From Allodiplogaster sudhausi (lineage: Eukaryota > Nematoda > Chromadorea > Rhabditida > Diplogasteridae): a stretch of 64,000 nucleotides of DNA. A model generated the notes under the pieces. The model made no database searches and had not been told where the DNA came from. It was given only the letters and a program-made list of their open reading frames with translations. The stretch lies in the NCBI GenBank assembly GCA_945643635.1, contig CALZFC010000015.1, positions 4,949,001 through 5,013,000 on the forward strand, read 5' to 3'. Positions 1 through 13,100 of this stretch are shown here, piece after piece. The translations under genes and the position numbers were made by a program. The first letter of the stretch is position 1, and each line of letters begins with the position of its first letter.

Positions 1-181
1 AGGGGAAAGGTTGTCATCGCAAGATATATACATAAAAATATATCCATTTTAGAACTATAAGGACATAATTACGAAATGTTGGTTAAATAATTGCCAAGTA
101 GTGCAAAAACTAGTAACTGGGTAGATAAAAAGATCCAGTCGTCGAGAAACAGTGGTTGATATTAGTGATCGGATTAACAAC

Positions 182-3091
182 CTGGCAAAAGCTTCGCTTG
201 TTTCGTCGACTTGGAAGTCTTCACTCTCGAAAAGACGCGAGAATCGGGAGTCGGAGAGAAGATTAGAAGCGGAATCGGCCTGCAGAGAGGAAGAGTAGTT
301 TAGGCATTGCAAGAGAAGCGGCAGTGACAAAGACGAAAGAACCTTCTTCTTGTTTTTAACGCGTTTCCTGCGCGTCTTCGTAGCTGCGTTCTCCGCTTCT
401 TCACGCAGTCGCTCTGCCAGCTCCGCATTCACCTTCGGCGTCTGCAAATAGTTCTTTCTCTCCAGTGGATCGGATATTCCATGGAATAGTGAACATTTCG
501 TCATCTCAACTGCCCACCATGAACTTACTCGTACCTGTTTCTCAGCCTCTCTCTTCTTGACAACGTGCCTTTCTCGTTCTTCGTCGACCTTCTCGCGGAT
601 CTATAAAGAGGAAGAGAGTAGCTGCCATCTGTTTCCCCTCCGAGAGCCCTGACCTTCCTTTCCTTGTACTTTTCGTATGCGAATGGCTGCGTGAGAGTGC
701 GGGCCTTGGCGTACAGTCGGATGTCGATGAAGTAGCCGTGCATGTAAGCACGCAGGATGTTCGTGCCAATCAGATGGCTCAGGCCAAGGGCCTCCAGCTC
801 ATCCGCCGTCACGAACTTGTAGTCGTCGTACACTGCAAGGGAGAAGGTTAAGCAGCACGAAATTAAGGATTCAAAATTCATTGAAGAAGAGCAGTGAAAA
901 GGTTAGCGATAAGGAATAGATGTGTATGGACACCTGCAGGTTGCTCGCTCTCTTCCAACTCTTCTGTGATCGTTTCCAGATAGGCACACCATTTCGGTGC
1001 CATGCCAAGTGCCGGGACGAAGAATTGCAGCATCCGAGGAGCCTCGCACGCCATCAGAAGCAATCCTAAGAAATTCAAATAACAAATGAGGACACATTAG
1101 GAATACTTCTGCTTTTCTATTTGCACAAAAGACAATTTTGCATATCTTGGTATTGAGAATAAGGGGAAACCTGAGTCAGGATAGCGAACAAAGTCGTTTA
1201 AGCCATGCTGTGGCTCGATTGCAGCAACAGGCTTTCCTGTTTCTCTCTGCCACATCTGAAGATAACAGAGAAAGAGATGATTAGTAAGATACGTGACAAT
1301 GAAAAAAAATGACAGTTTACTGGACAACAGTAATACCGAATGTTCTTTTGAGGACAGAGATATTAAAAGACCTGCCTTTACAGCCCGCGAGTCCATGCTG
1401 AGAACCAGTGGCTCAGCGCCCTCTCTCTCCACAAAGTTTAGCCTCTTGATTGGGAGTGCGTTGTTCTGATCTTTTACCAAAAGTGGACGAGAAGAACGCA
1501 CGTCGAAGAGGAGAATCTACAATCCTTTTTTCTTTTACAGAAAAAAACAAGCGTGTTATAATTTTAATTACAGAATAAATGTAACTGATAAGCTGACAAT
1601 ATTATCTGCCAAGTATTTTACCGTTCAGAACGAAAGAAAGAGAATACTTGCAGACCAAACTACATAAAGGAACGGACATGTCCGCTGCTTGTTCCGATGC
1701 CAAAATGGAGAGCGTCCTGCCAGCAGATCGATGTCACTTCCGTCAATCCACTACAACTAATCTACTTAACATCTGGTCACAAAAGAAAGAAGAGCTCAAA
1801 CAATTCACTAAGAAACCAAGAAGAATCAAAGCTGAAGAATTAACAGATATCATTCTAACGAAAAATACGCTGACAAGAACCTGATCTCTCCCCTTAATGC
1901 GGGAATCGCGTCCAGCACACCAACGCGTTTTCTGTCGCGGTGATCCCATGCCTCTACAGTACCCTCCGAGGTTCCCGCAACGAAAAGCTGGTGACAGGGC
2001 GAAAACTGGCAGCAGTTTACGGTAGTGGCATCGGCAATGAGCGGCTCGAGAAAAACTCCCTCTTGAAGATTCAAGCGGTAGATCTCAGGTCTTAAACGTA
2101 GAATGAATTCGGGCATTGAGGTGGCATTTTACTTTTTACTTTTTTTAGTATAAAAAAAGAACGCACGTGCTTCCGACAACGTAAAGATCAGCAGACTCTC
2201 GGCAGAAGTCCATATCTCGGCCGGGCCGCGGAATTCGCATCCTGAAGTACCGACCGTACGCTGCGTGCATTTCGATGTACCGCTCTTCTTCCAGAACTAC
2301 GATCTGCACGATCACAAAAAATTGAAATGTCAATATCATTTTGTCTTTAAAAAAACATCAACTAGCATTTCAAATCTTAATGCAGTTAATTTAGCACAAA
2401 GAAGAGACAAATTGAGAATGTAAACAAACACCTTCGAAAAGTCGTCACTTAGAACATGCATTTTGACAACATCGGCGTCTACGCCACGTTCAAACTTCTG
2501 CGACAAGTTCTTCAGGTCGAAGCATTTAATGAATGGCTTGTAAGAACCTGAATAGAAAAAAAAAGTTGAACGTACCGGCAGTAAGGGCAACCCTAACCAT
2601 CATAATGTTAAGAATTCTTTTACCAGTTGCATAAATATAGCGGCCATCTGGAGTAACATTCACGGTATGTGAAACGTCGGGCATTTCAAAGTCCTGTATA
2701 AGCTGGATTCGGCGACGTACTTCTGCAAATAAGAGTAGTCGTGAACGGAGAAATGGCTGTGGATAGTTATTCGAGTGTGAAACAGTTCAGTAAGATAGTA
2801 GTTGCGAAACTATGTAACGCACCGACATTTTTCTGCTCGAGTTTTCTGCGTTGTCGGTCCCCAAGCCACTGAAATCAGAAGAAACAAATTAGATCAGCAG
2901 AATAACCAGAAATATGGGCGAAAGCTAATAAATCCGATCCCACTGTATGCAATCTCCAGGAAACGGTGTTAAAATCCCATTCGTATTTTATCTTAAGAGA
3001 ATCACATTCAAATTCACGATATAACCTCAGGAAGCGACTTTCCGGCGCTCAAATTGTAGATTCTGACGTCGTTTGCCTTCGAAACTTGCAT
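182..3091 (-). CDS. NOL10: NOL10 / Enp2-like nucleolar WD-repeat protein (3' end not resolved)
   Basis: Nucleolar protein of the NOL10/Enp2 family, which acts in small-subunit ribosome biogenesis; an N-terminal WD40 propeller is followed by the conserved NUC153-type region. Exons on the minus strand: 3091-3026, 2868-2823, 2722-2624, 2547-2432, 2303-2167, 2090-1881, 1750-1678, 1516-1376, 1255-1171, 1065-934, 832-654, 600-535, 441-343 and 279 to about 182. Every junction through exon 13 keeps phase. Recognisable blocks, matched to the human protein from memory, include the start MQVSKANDVRIYNLSAGKSL, RPLLVKDQNNALPIK, YDDYKFVT, LRAYMHGYFIDIRLYAK and FESEDFQVDETSEAF. Start chosen at 3091 because it reproduces the family N-terminus. 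The intron 1375-1256 has a GC donor. After residue AFAR the expected LLNP block appears only in a shifted frame, so the last exon is unclear; the lysine-rich C-terminus is probably outside the window or diverged. Confidence 0.93.
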
Positions 3092-4194
3092 TTTGCAAAA
3101 TTCAACCTTCTCGGCGACGTTATCTTTTTTTCTAAATAATACTCTTATCTCACAAAACAATAATTTCTCCTTCGAAAACCCCAACAAATTGCGTAACCAA
3201 TTGAATTTTTAGTCTGGAAATAGTTATTGCTTTTAAAATTGTCGCAAAACATCGAAAAACAGATTTTAAGGATACCACTATCTGATTTGGTGCGTTAAAT
3301 ACAGTTCAAGTGTACTTAATTTACCTTAATTACGAGTTTAGACGCTTTCTATAAACCGTTCCAACTGTTGGCTATTTGCCAATCCTTAAAAATTTTCAAA
3401 TCTTACGGTATGATGTACAGGTTTATCAAGGGGTGCGCACACGCAACGCGTGAAAGGGAGCGCGGTGCGGCTGCCGTTGGGCGTCTAACTTCGAAAATCG
3501 TATGCGCGTGACGGTGTTAATACTTGTTATAACCTCGTTATCTTCCGTTATCTTAGGTAATTTTTATTTTGGTGTTTACTGAATGTCGCAGTAACATCGC
3601 CTACTTGTTCCGGTAGGTGTGTACTCTTTTATGCTTCAGTCTTAATTTGTGGGATTGCATTACCAGACTTGCTGCGAGTAGTCGTGCTCAGATTTCCTCG
3701 TCAGTCTTAAATTGCTGGATAACATTACCAGCAACTGGAAAACCATTTTGTATTTGTGCTTACCAGTACATGTCAGCTGGATTAAGTTTTACAGCTACTT
3801 TACACTGTTTAACATGTAAGATTTTTTATTTGATGGTACTGTTTCGTCTACAGCAGTATTTTATTATTTTTATTTACTATAATCCCAATATGTACTTCAG
3901 TGTTAGAAGGTGTTTAATTCTTTATCTGATGCGAGTTAACACCGCGCTATTTTTTTTACTTTGTCAGTCACGAAATGATAATGTAATTCGTATTACCTTT
4001 CTGCTGTTATCATGCGCCGCTAATTATTCTTCATTATTCAATTATTTCTTTCACGACATTGTTTTCTTAGGTATGCCGTTGCGTATGCCCACTTGACAAG
4101 ATCTACGCCGAAGTGAATTCCGTCTATTTTATCATCGAGTCGGCGAAATAAGTGAACTAGCGGAATCCACAGCTAACCGCAAAGAATTCTTCCG
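3092..4194. other. Divergent intergenic region between NOL10 and the PHD-SET gene
   Basis: About 1.1 kb separates the two start codons, which point away from each other, so promoters of both genes should lie here. The sequence is AT-rich with T runs; a more GC-rich patch sits near 3,430-3,490. No TATA box, repeat or RNA gene is convincing. Open frames at 3,617-4,096 lack protein-like composition. Confidence 0.5.
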
Positions 4195-7100
4195 ATGGAG
4201 CAGCCGGCCACTGAACAGCCATCGTCTACTGAGAGGCCTGCGGCCGAGACCAATGGCGAAGGGGGAGCCAGTCCAAGTTTGTGCCCACTCATTCGCACTC
4301 CTGCACGCTATTATATCGCTCCTACTTTTCCAGTCTATACAATTCAACACCTTGACATTGGCGATGAAAGTGACGACTCGTGTGAAGAGGCTGTGATAGA
4401 GTACCGCCGTTCTACCAACAACCTCCCTTACTTTGTTCGTTTATTTGCTTTGAAGTTCGTTCTTGTTTCCTTTTAAAGGAATTTTCGTTGTAGGATCACA
4501 GCTACCTCAACGCCGATCCGGATGTAAAGAATCCTGTGTCGGAGCAGCAACTTTTCCCCATAATAAAGGGGCTGGAAGAATGTTAGTTGGGCATGCGTTT
4601 AATCTAAATTTTTGCTGAAATGTTGTATACAGTACTGAACGTGATTTGTCAATAAAAAAAATATGTTTTTAAAAAGAAATATATTTACTTCCTCTGTTCA
4701 GTGCCAGGCTACTCCTTATGTGACGAGGAGTCAGCCCTTAATGACATCTCTGCCATCGATCCCCGAAAAATGTCGGAAGGCCCTGCCCTATATCGGTATG
4801 CTCTTCTTTTATTAACAGTTTATAATGGCATGCCGAGGCTGAGTGGGTGGAGGCATTGTTAACAATTCCCTACAGTTGCCACCGAAATTCCCCATATCCC
4901 GGTATATAATTTCCAGCAACATGAACCTTTTGCAGGGCATCGGTTTCACGAACTCCGTATGCAGTGGCTGCGTCAGATGGGTATCAACAAGACTTCCAGG
5001 TGCCACCGCAGACTCCACCGCCAGGTTTTCCATTGATCTAGGATATGATATGTGATTTGTGATTTCATCGGTTCCTTGCAGGCCCCCGCTACATGCAATC
5101 GCACCTTCCTCACCAGTCTTCGGGGGTTTCAATGACGCGCAAATACAACCCTTCCACGAGCCATTACGGAAGCCAGCAGAGAGTGGCCGAAACACATCAT
5201 CGGCCAAGCGGGTTCCGTCCAGTCACGGATGACGGTTCGCTCTTCTTGCCAGGTTGTTCTCTTGAACTGTGCTTGCCTTGCAGAGTACAGCAACTACCCT
5301 CGTCGCCAGGCCATGATGACCCACACGGGACACACTCCCGTGCCGCACACGAGTGTCACGATGCCGAAGAAGGCTGGGAGACCCAATGCCAGGTTTTTAA
5401 GAGGGAGATTGTAGTGTTACACTGTTAAATTAACTTTGACAGAGGGCGGCAAGTCGCCACGGAACCACAATCTCAGCGACTTCTGCTGGGTGCTACTCAA
5501 CGTGCTGGAATCGGACTGCAGCATCAGAGCCAGGCTGGTCAGGCGGCTTCCTTTCCCTCTGCAATCTCCGGCACTCCCTCGCAGCAAGACCAGGGCAGTC
5601 TTCCCCGGGGAACGCCACCAAGTGCTGTGTACCAACAACAACATGCAAGGGTTAGTTGGTGTCAAACGGACTGGAATAGGAATAGTTCCGGTGTGTACGG
5701 TATAATGGCAAAATGAGGGAGGAGTCATTTCGTTTATTAAAGACAGTGATGTCGACTGGGCAACAGCACCTTCACCAGCAGACAATGATGTCTCCTCCGC
5801 ATGGGCTGCAGCAATCCATGGACATGTCCACGATGGTGAACCCGCCCGGAGTCGCTCCCCTCGTTGTTGCCGCCCGTGGTCAGCGGCCGATTGCAAGAGG
5901 CAAAAGTCGGTGGTTGCTTATACTTCTTCATAACTGTTTTTCTGATAGCATTAGTTTCAGCTGCTCGGAGAGACGTTGCTGGAGGAGGTGCCGGAATGGA
6001 GGGAGATCACTTTGTCACTCCGCCATACCCAATGGGAGGGGCTCAAGGAGTGGGAGGAAGCCCCGCGTCGGCTCCCGCGGGATACAATCACCGCTCGGTT
6101 TCACCCCGGAAGGTCTGTCTTCTGCTTTTCTTATTTACACCACAAATAAATTATAATGGTTTCAGCCGGTTTATTGCAATGGATAATTTACCATGGAGAA
6201 ATATTCTGCAGACTTATATGTGACAATGAAGAAATAGTACTTTTGATAATACAAGTCTGCCGTAGTTTTGGACCCTTGTCAGCTCTGCCTCACCCTTAAA
6301 TTGATAACTATTTTGTCAGAAAGGCCATGTTTGGCAAACACATGCTAATTATATATATTCTAGCCCACCCCGTTTAATGAAGATCTCTGCAATGGTTTTT
6401 ATTCCCTGGTCTGTGGTCGCCCCTGAATGTTGACCAAGAGCAACCAGCTAGGTTATAAGAGAGTGAAATGGACGCAGGTGAACTTCTCCTCTTCGACCGG
6501 CGTGCCCTCCCCTTCCCACCGCCACGCGTCTGCTGCCGACGCAGAGAGAGCGCACGCCGCAGCCATGACTCAAGCGGCCTACGACGCCCTCCAGCCTGCC
6601 CCTGGCACCATTCCACCCGTGCTGGTTACCACAGCTTCGGGTCCCGCCACGACTTCCGAGGATACTGTAATCAACTCCGCTGTTTGGCAGTCGCCGGCGG
6701 AGCGAAGTATGTTTTAATGAGTTATTTGCATTCTCTTGCAAAAGTTGGCTGATGTTGCCGGACGGGTGCATATTGTTGTGATGTGCATACATCGAAGGGT
6801 TAAATATTCTTCAAGGACTTTCTTCCGCGTCTCTTCGGGGGTCTCCCATGCACTCTACGCCGTCTCAGCATATTCCCCAGCATCCCATTCCAGTCACCCC
6901 GGGAAAGTTAGTAGTATTTACAGTAAGATGTGATTATGAAGTTCTGTACGATACCTTGTCAGGAACATTATTCGACTGCAATCACCAACGTATGACCGGC
7001 GAACGCTGAGCGAGAGCCACGACGGACTCAATCGGCAGGGAAAAAGCGGGGCCAGTCTCCTACAAGACTTCCATCATTCTCCAGTTCCCCGTGCCAGGGG

Positions 7101-10100
7101 TCGGCCAAGGGGATCGGTCAGTATAATAATAGATTGGAGATCTCGCCTTATGCCCATACTAACTGTTTCTTAATTATTAGTTTCCCTGAACTAGCTATGA
7201 ATTCGGTCTGCTATGTTATACGCTTGACTGATTTAGCGCTCTCGCTCTTCTCTCTCGACATCGACAGTGAGCACTGTGAGTAGCGGAGGAGTAGTGGCTG
7301 GGATGATGTCCCCACCGCTTGCACCGCCACGAGGCTCCGCCCACCCGTCCGCCTCTTCCGTAGTCCATCTTGTTGCCGGCACTGGAGTTCCCCCGGGCAG
7401 TCCCAGTGCTCAGCAGGCGGCGGGTAATTTGCAACAACTTGCAATGGAGGGGACCTCGCATCAGAGCACTCCGTTCAGAGCGAACGGATCGGAAAGGGTC
7501 AGTGACATATCCTTTCCCTTTTGTGCAAATTGTGGAAAGTGAAGATGTTAACTGTTGTTCTTCCAGAGCTGCGGTCCTTCACTGCCGCCTTCAATGCCTT
7601 CCACTCTTGCTTCTCTCTCGCATGGTATGGAAAGTCCCTACCGTAGTCGATACGCAGTCACCACACAACAAAGGCTTTACCACCCTCCCCAGGATGCTCT
7701 CCCTCCTGATTTCAATGGTGATCTTTTAAATTTTATGGAAACGTAAGAGAAAAACGTAATAATCTCTATGGAAAACATGTTTTTCGTCTGTCTTCATTAA
7801 AATAGAGAGAGTGAGAGAGAGAGAGATTAACGATTAGGACATTTTTGATTGGAACACGTTGCTTCGTTGTCTTTATGTTCCAAATAAACATGAACCAGTT
7901 GCAGACCAAGAAGAGAGGGAGGGCCGAGAAGTGCTAGAGGAGGCCTCTCAGTCAAGGCGGGATTCCGCATCGGAGTCTCGCTCCGCTGGCTACCGGGCCG
8001 GCTCCTCTGAGAGTGGCAAGAAACGACGCGCCAGCAGAAAGCAAACAACTCACTTGGATGAAGACTCCGCTACAGGTACATCTCGGTGACAGTAGACATT
8101 GCTATGGTGTTAGGGAAATGTATTACGGCCTATTCCAGATCGAGAAGTCGAGCAACTAACGAACACAATTCTCGGACGGACATCAGCTCAACGGCCGGTT
8201 ACGCAACAACGAGCTCCCGTCGCAGAAGATGATATTGTTTGTTACAATTAGCAAATTCAATAACTGCGAGTCAATTGTAACTTCCGGGCATTTATTTCCC
8301 TTTTCCCACCGAAAAGGTAGATATTGTGAAGGTGAGATGGTCTCTTTAGTTGTCGAGTACGATTCCCAGTCGAGGTCGACAGCAAAGACGAGCGCCTCCT
8401 AAAGTTTCCTCTCGCAGTCTTGGCGAAACTCCAAATGAGAGTCCACGACGAAGTCGGGGATTCGTGGGCACGGAGAAGGAGAAGATGGACAATGAAGGGA
8501 AAGTGGAATCGGAATGGGAAGTGAGATGTCTCTGCGGATTCACGGATGATGATGGATCTACGTTTGTGCAGTGCGACGAGTGCGGGTGAGTCCAGTCTTC
8601 CATTCCACAAGTACATCTTATCTTTCTTCTCTCAGAATCTGGCAGCACCAGAAGTGCATGATGCCGAAGTTCGATGGCGAACTCGCAGATGACGATCAGT
8701 ACTTCTGCGAGAAATGCAAGCCAAGGCAACTCGACTGGACTGAAGAGCAGGCCCGTCACTTCCAGGTATTCATGACTGGAGATCTCACAACAGCTTCCTA
8801 TTCATGTTATGGCTGCAGATTCGCGTACGAAGTCTTAGAGACCAGGAAAGCAAGCAGAGAGAAGACGAACGGAAGCGAAGCAAGCTCGAGGCTCGCAAGA
8901 GGCAGAGAGAATCGGTTTGTGTGAAATACTCTTCTAGAGTTAATTTGTTATTAATCTGATGCGAGCGAGAGCGTACTGAAGCAACAACATATGCTTGGGA
9001 TCATGTCAACAGAGGAAAACACCAACATTAAAACTTTGTTCCGTTTACTAAATCGATATTAGTCAATTAATTTATCGATATTATTCAATCGATTCAGAGT
9101 TGAAGATCCGACGAGACCTTGTGAATATTGTGTGGTTCCAGGCACATCGGCGTAGCTCGACGAAGCCGCAGGCAGTGGGAGGACGGCAAGCCACTCCGGC
9201 CATGGAGAGGTACAGCAAGCTGGCGAAGAATGACTACTCCGTCCAGGCCAAGCGACTCATCGCTCTGCAGAACAGGCTAGCTTCCTTTCCTTCTCCATCC
9301 CCCCTCAATGAATTGTAGATGTTTCAGTGGCAAAGGATGCCAGTCTCTCCAGTCTACTGAGGAGCTGCTGCAACTTTGCCATCCTGGAGTGCGCGTGAAG
9401 GACATGATCGTAGAGCCGACGAAGCATGGACTCGTCACGGTCTCGCCTGTCCAACCCGGCACCTATCTCATTGAGTTAGACCCTCTACTTCCTCGAAACA
9501 GAAACATTGCCTTGGACGGCTCGTTTCTGTCTCTCCAGTTCCTACTCTCTTATTCCAGACTGGTCGGCCACGTGTGTCTGCCGGGTGAGATCGGGAGGAA
9601 GCCCGGCTCTTCTCCTCCCTTCTGCTTCCTCTTCACTGGCTTCGGCAATGGCGACGCTCTTCTCGTTGATGCTCGGAAGGCCGGGAACCAAGCGCGATTT
9701 GTGCAGAGGTTCTCACCATTACTGTTTTGTATTTCCCTGTTGTTTTTCTTAAATACTTGCATATTTCAGATCGTGTTCACCAAACGCGGAGCTTGAGCAT
9801 ATCATGCAGGGCGCAGAACTGCATATCATGGTGAAGGCGACGAAGTCTATCGAAGGTTGCGAGCAGGTACTCTCACTGAAATCAGTCATCCTTTAAATGG
9901 CAATAAAGCGAAGTTGGCTAATGTAAGGTGACGATTCCGCTAGACGCTGACTTCTTGGAATCGACCACTCCAGTAGAAGGCTGCTCCTGTTCCACTGCCA
10001 CTCGTTGTCCGGTCAGGGCATTCAACCTCTCACTCGGAGAGGACCACGATACCCTTAAGGTAATGACGTCATTGCCATTGTCATTCTTGCATCTGTTAAC

Positions 10101-13100
10101 ATACACGACATGAAATAAGCTTTTATCTATTAAGTGAAGATGAGGATAACTGGAATAAATGTGTTGTAGCGTGGGAAGTCAGTGCTGACGCCGAGGAGTG
10201 GGCAGCAGCAGCCGAAGAGAGGCCGCTCCCTGCAGGCGATTCCTATGCAGAAAGGCCGTGTGACGAAGACTCCCTCCACCTCCTCTTCTTCTGCCACTGC
10301 TCCCTTGTCTGCGAAGAAGTCCGCTTCTGGCAAAAAGAACAATTCTTCCATAAAGGTTGGATAAGTTCACATTCCTAATTTTCAAAATATAATAAATGTT
10401 ATGTTTAGGGTGCTCGAAAGAAGTCGAGCATAAAGCTGCGCGGTTTGCACAGAAGAAGCCAACCTGGCGGATCGGATGAGCAGATGGAAGTGGAGAATGC
10501 GTTGGAAGAAGCGAAGGAGGAAGTGGTCGAAAAGGAGGAAGACGAGCAGCCCATTCCTAAGACGCGCAGTTCAACTAGGCTGTACGCTTTGTGTTCAACA
10601 TATCAGATTTTGCAACTAATTGGCTTGGTAAAAAGCTGTTCATTTCGTTTGATTTTTTTTTTAGGTCGGAGAAGGATGTTAAGACTGATGTGAAGGAAGA
10701 GACGGTAGCAGTGGTGGAGCGAGAGAGCACAAAGACACCTTCAAGGGGCACCAGGTCAAGGCAGCCATCGAAGTCGGAGAAGAGAAACGAAGAGGAGACC
10801 AGAGACATCAAAGAGAAGGAAAATGCGGCAGCAAGAGGAGAGGTCAAGATAGAAGTGGGCGAGAAGGAAGTGAAGGAGGAAGATGATCAGCCTGTCTACC
10901 CGAAGAGAAGCAGACGTGAGAGCGAACGGGTTCGTAAACAAGCAATTTACAGCAAGGAAAAATCCAGGTCCGAACAGGACTCTCCACACAATTTTGAAAA
11001 TCGAAAATTTAAATTTTTGGTTTACGCGCTCTATTTCAGTCAAAAATTAAAAAATTTCTGTAATCCCACCCAATTGTTGCGGCCCTCAGATCCACCCAGT
11101 TTAATGGGATCCTCGGAACACCCTTTTTACTCATGTGTGGCCAGGCTAATTCTCACGTTAAATTTTGATTTGTTTGAAAAGTCGTTCGTTGTTATATCCT
11201 TGAGATCATATATAGAATTGTGATTGATGCAGGTGAAGAAGGAGGAGGCCCCGCACGAAACGAAGGCCAAGAATGCGGAAGGGGCGGTTGTTCTCCTCGC
11301 AAGTTTAGGAGAAAAGACTTCTTCGAGAAGGACATCGGTGGAGAAGCAACTTCCCGCAATGAATTACATGCTGCCAGAGGATCGAAACAAACCAGTTTGA
11401 AGCTTTCATTTAAACGGGGAATTTTTTTCGCATTTCACAAGACGATTAAATCGTTTTTAGAGTCGTGAAGAGAGACGGCTGGTTGCAATGGTCGCTCGCA
11501 TTGAACAACAAGGAGATAAAGGGAAGAGAGGCAAGAAAGAGACAGGAAAGGAGAGCCAAGCTCAGAGGAAAGAATCTCGTTCTCCTTCCAAGAACATCAA
11601 GAAGACTACGAAATTGAAGAGAAGTAAGTGCGCGCCCTAATTGCTTGTTTTGCAAAGGAGCTTGTGCTGAACAAGGTCCTGGTGCACGAGTGGGGGGGGG
11701 GGGGAATACAAAGTCAAAAAATATCTCTTTTTTCGGTCAAAAATCAAATTTATTGGGAAAGAATGCCGACACGGCACATGCACCGACCTTGTTCAGCACT
11801 GCCATGAAGGCGCTTTTTCCTTTATCAGTGTTTAAACATGTCTCATTTTTGCCAGGGACTTTATCGACAACACAGGTATCCATTCCAAAAAAAGCATTGA
11901 AGAAAAATCATATTTTCGGAATACTTTAAGGCAAAAGAACCTGCAACTTCCCAGTTTTTGGTGCCTTGCCCTTTCGACAACATATAAAGCGAGAGGACAT
12001 TTAAACACTGTATTATTTAAATAATTCACAACAGCCTTTACATAAAAAAATATACCAAAAAACCTCCCGGCCCAAATACCTTCAAAAGTCTTTCCAAACG
12101 ATATATCATTGATAGTATTAAGGTACCGTGTTAATCTTTGTTTACTGCAGAGTCGGGAGAAGATGAGTTGGAAGCAGCGCGTCTCGACTCGCGGACTGCT
12201 GCTGCGAGTGCGCCGTGTGCTCCGCCTCCCCGCAAGCGAATGACTGGTCGCTCTGTTCTGCCGGGCACTGCCGACTCGGGTTTGTCATGCTCTGCCAGTG
12301 AAAGTTTAGCCATTTCAATTCATTTCAGCTGCCTTGGACTCGTCTGAGGGCTCTGCTGTTCCTTCTGACTCGGCTGTGGACAAATCTCCCTCTTCACCCA
12401 CTCCCTCAGGTTTAGGAGATGATTTACATAACTGCAGCTACATAAAGTTCCCGGTTTTAGTGTGAAACAATGTGGTTGCTTTCTAAGGTGGGAAGAAAGC
12501 CTGGCTGATGCGACACAACAAAGAGAAGGAGGAGGCGGCAGCGAAGGCAGCTGCGGATGCCAAGACGGACACGGCCGAGGCCGCCGAGGCTCTCCTGAGC
12601 ATTGCCGGTCCGGCTTCCTCTTTGGCGCCCGCTTCGCTTATTCCCATCGCGGATATGGTAAGAAAGAAGTTTGGGGATTATTTCGAGAATTCTGACAGGA
12701 TGAATAAATATACCAGCTTTTCATATAGCGCAATAAAGCATTCATTTTTGCAGCTCGGCAGTCGAGGAAAAAGAATGCGAACTCGAAAAGTAACGGAGTC
12801 GCAGAAGCAAGAAGCCGCACAGGATCTCGGTTAGTTCTCTATTTCCTTCTTTCTCATTTCACCTTCCACGATCCTGCATGGCATCTGTGGTTCCCTTTGT
12901 CTGTGTCGGTTAATGTTTGTGAAGATTTCGTCTGCTGTTGTGTTGTAGAAGTACTACAGAAAATCCTTCACTGTATGGGTTTGGTGTGTTTGTCGCACCA
13001 AAGGAGACTCGACCACTGTTTGTTAACACAAGATCTGGATTAACACAACCGGGATGTCTTACGTTTACATCGCCAACTCATCTTGCATTTCGAATAAGAT

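Noticed and set aside
3617..4096. 159-codon frame upstream of the PHD-SET gene
   Set aside because: Cys/Phe/Leu-rich translation of T-rich DNA, no family similarity; more likely promoter or untranslated sequence.
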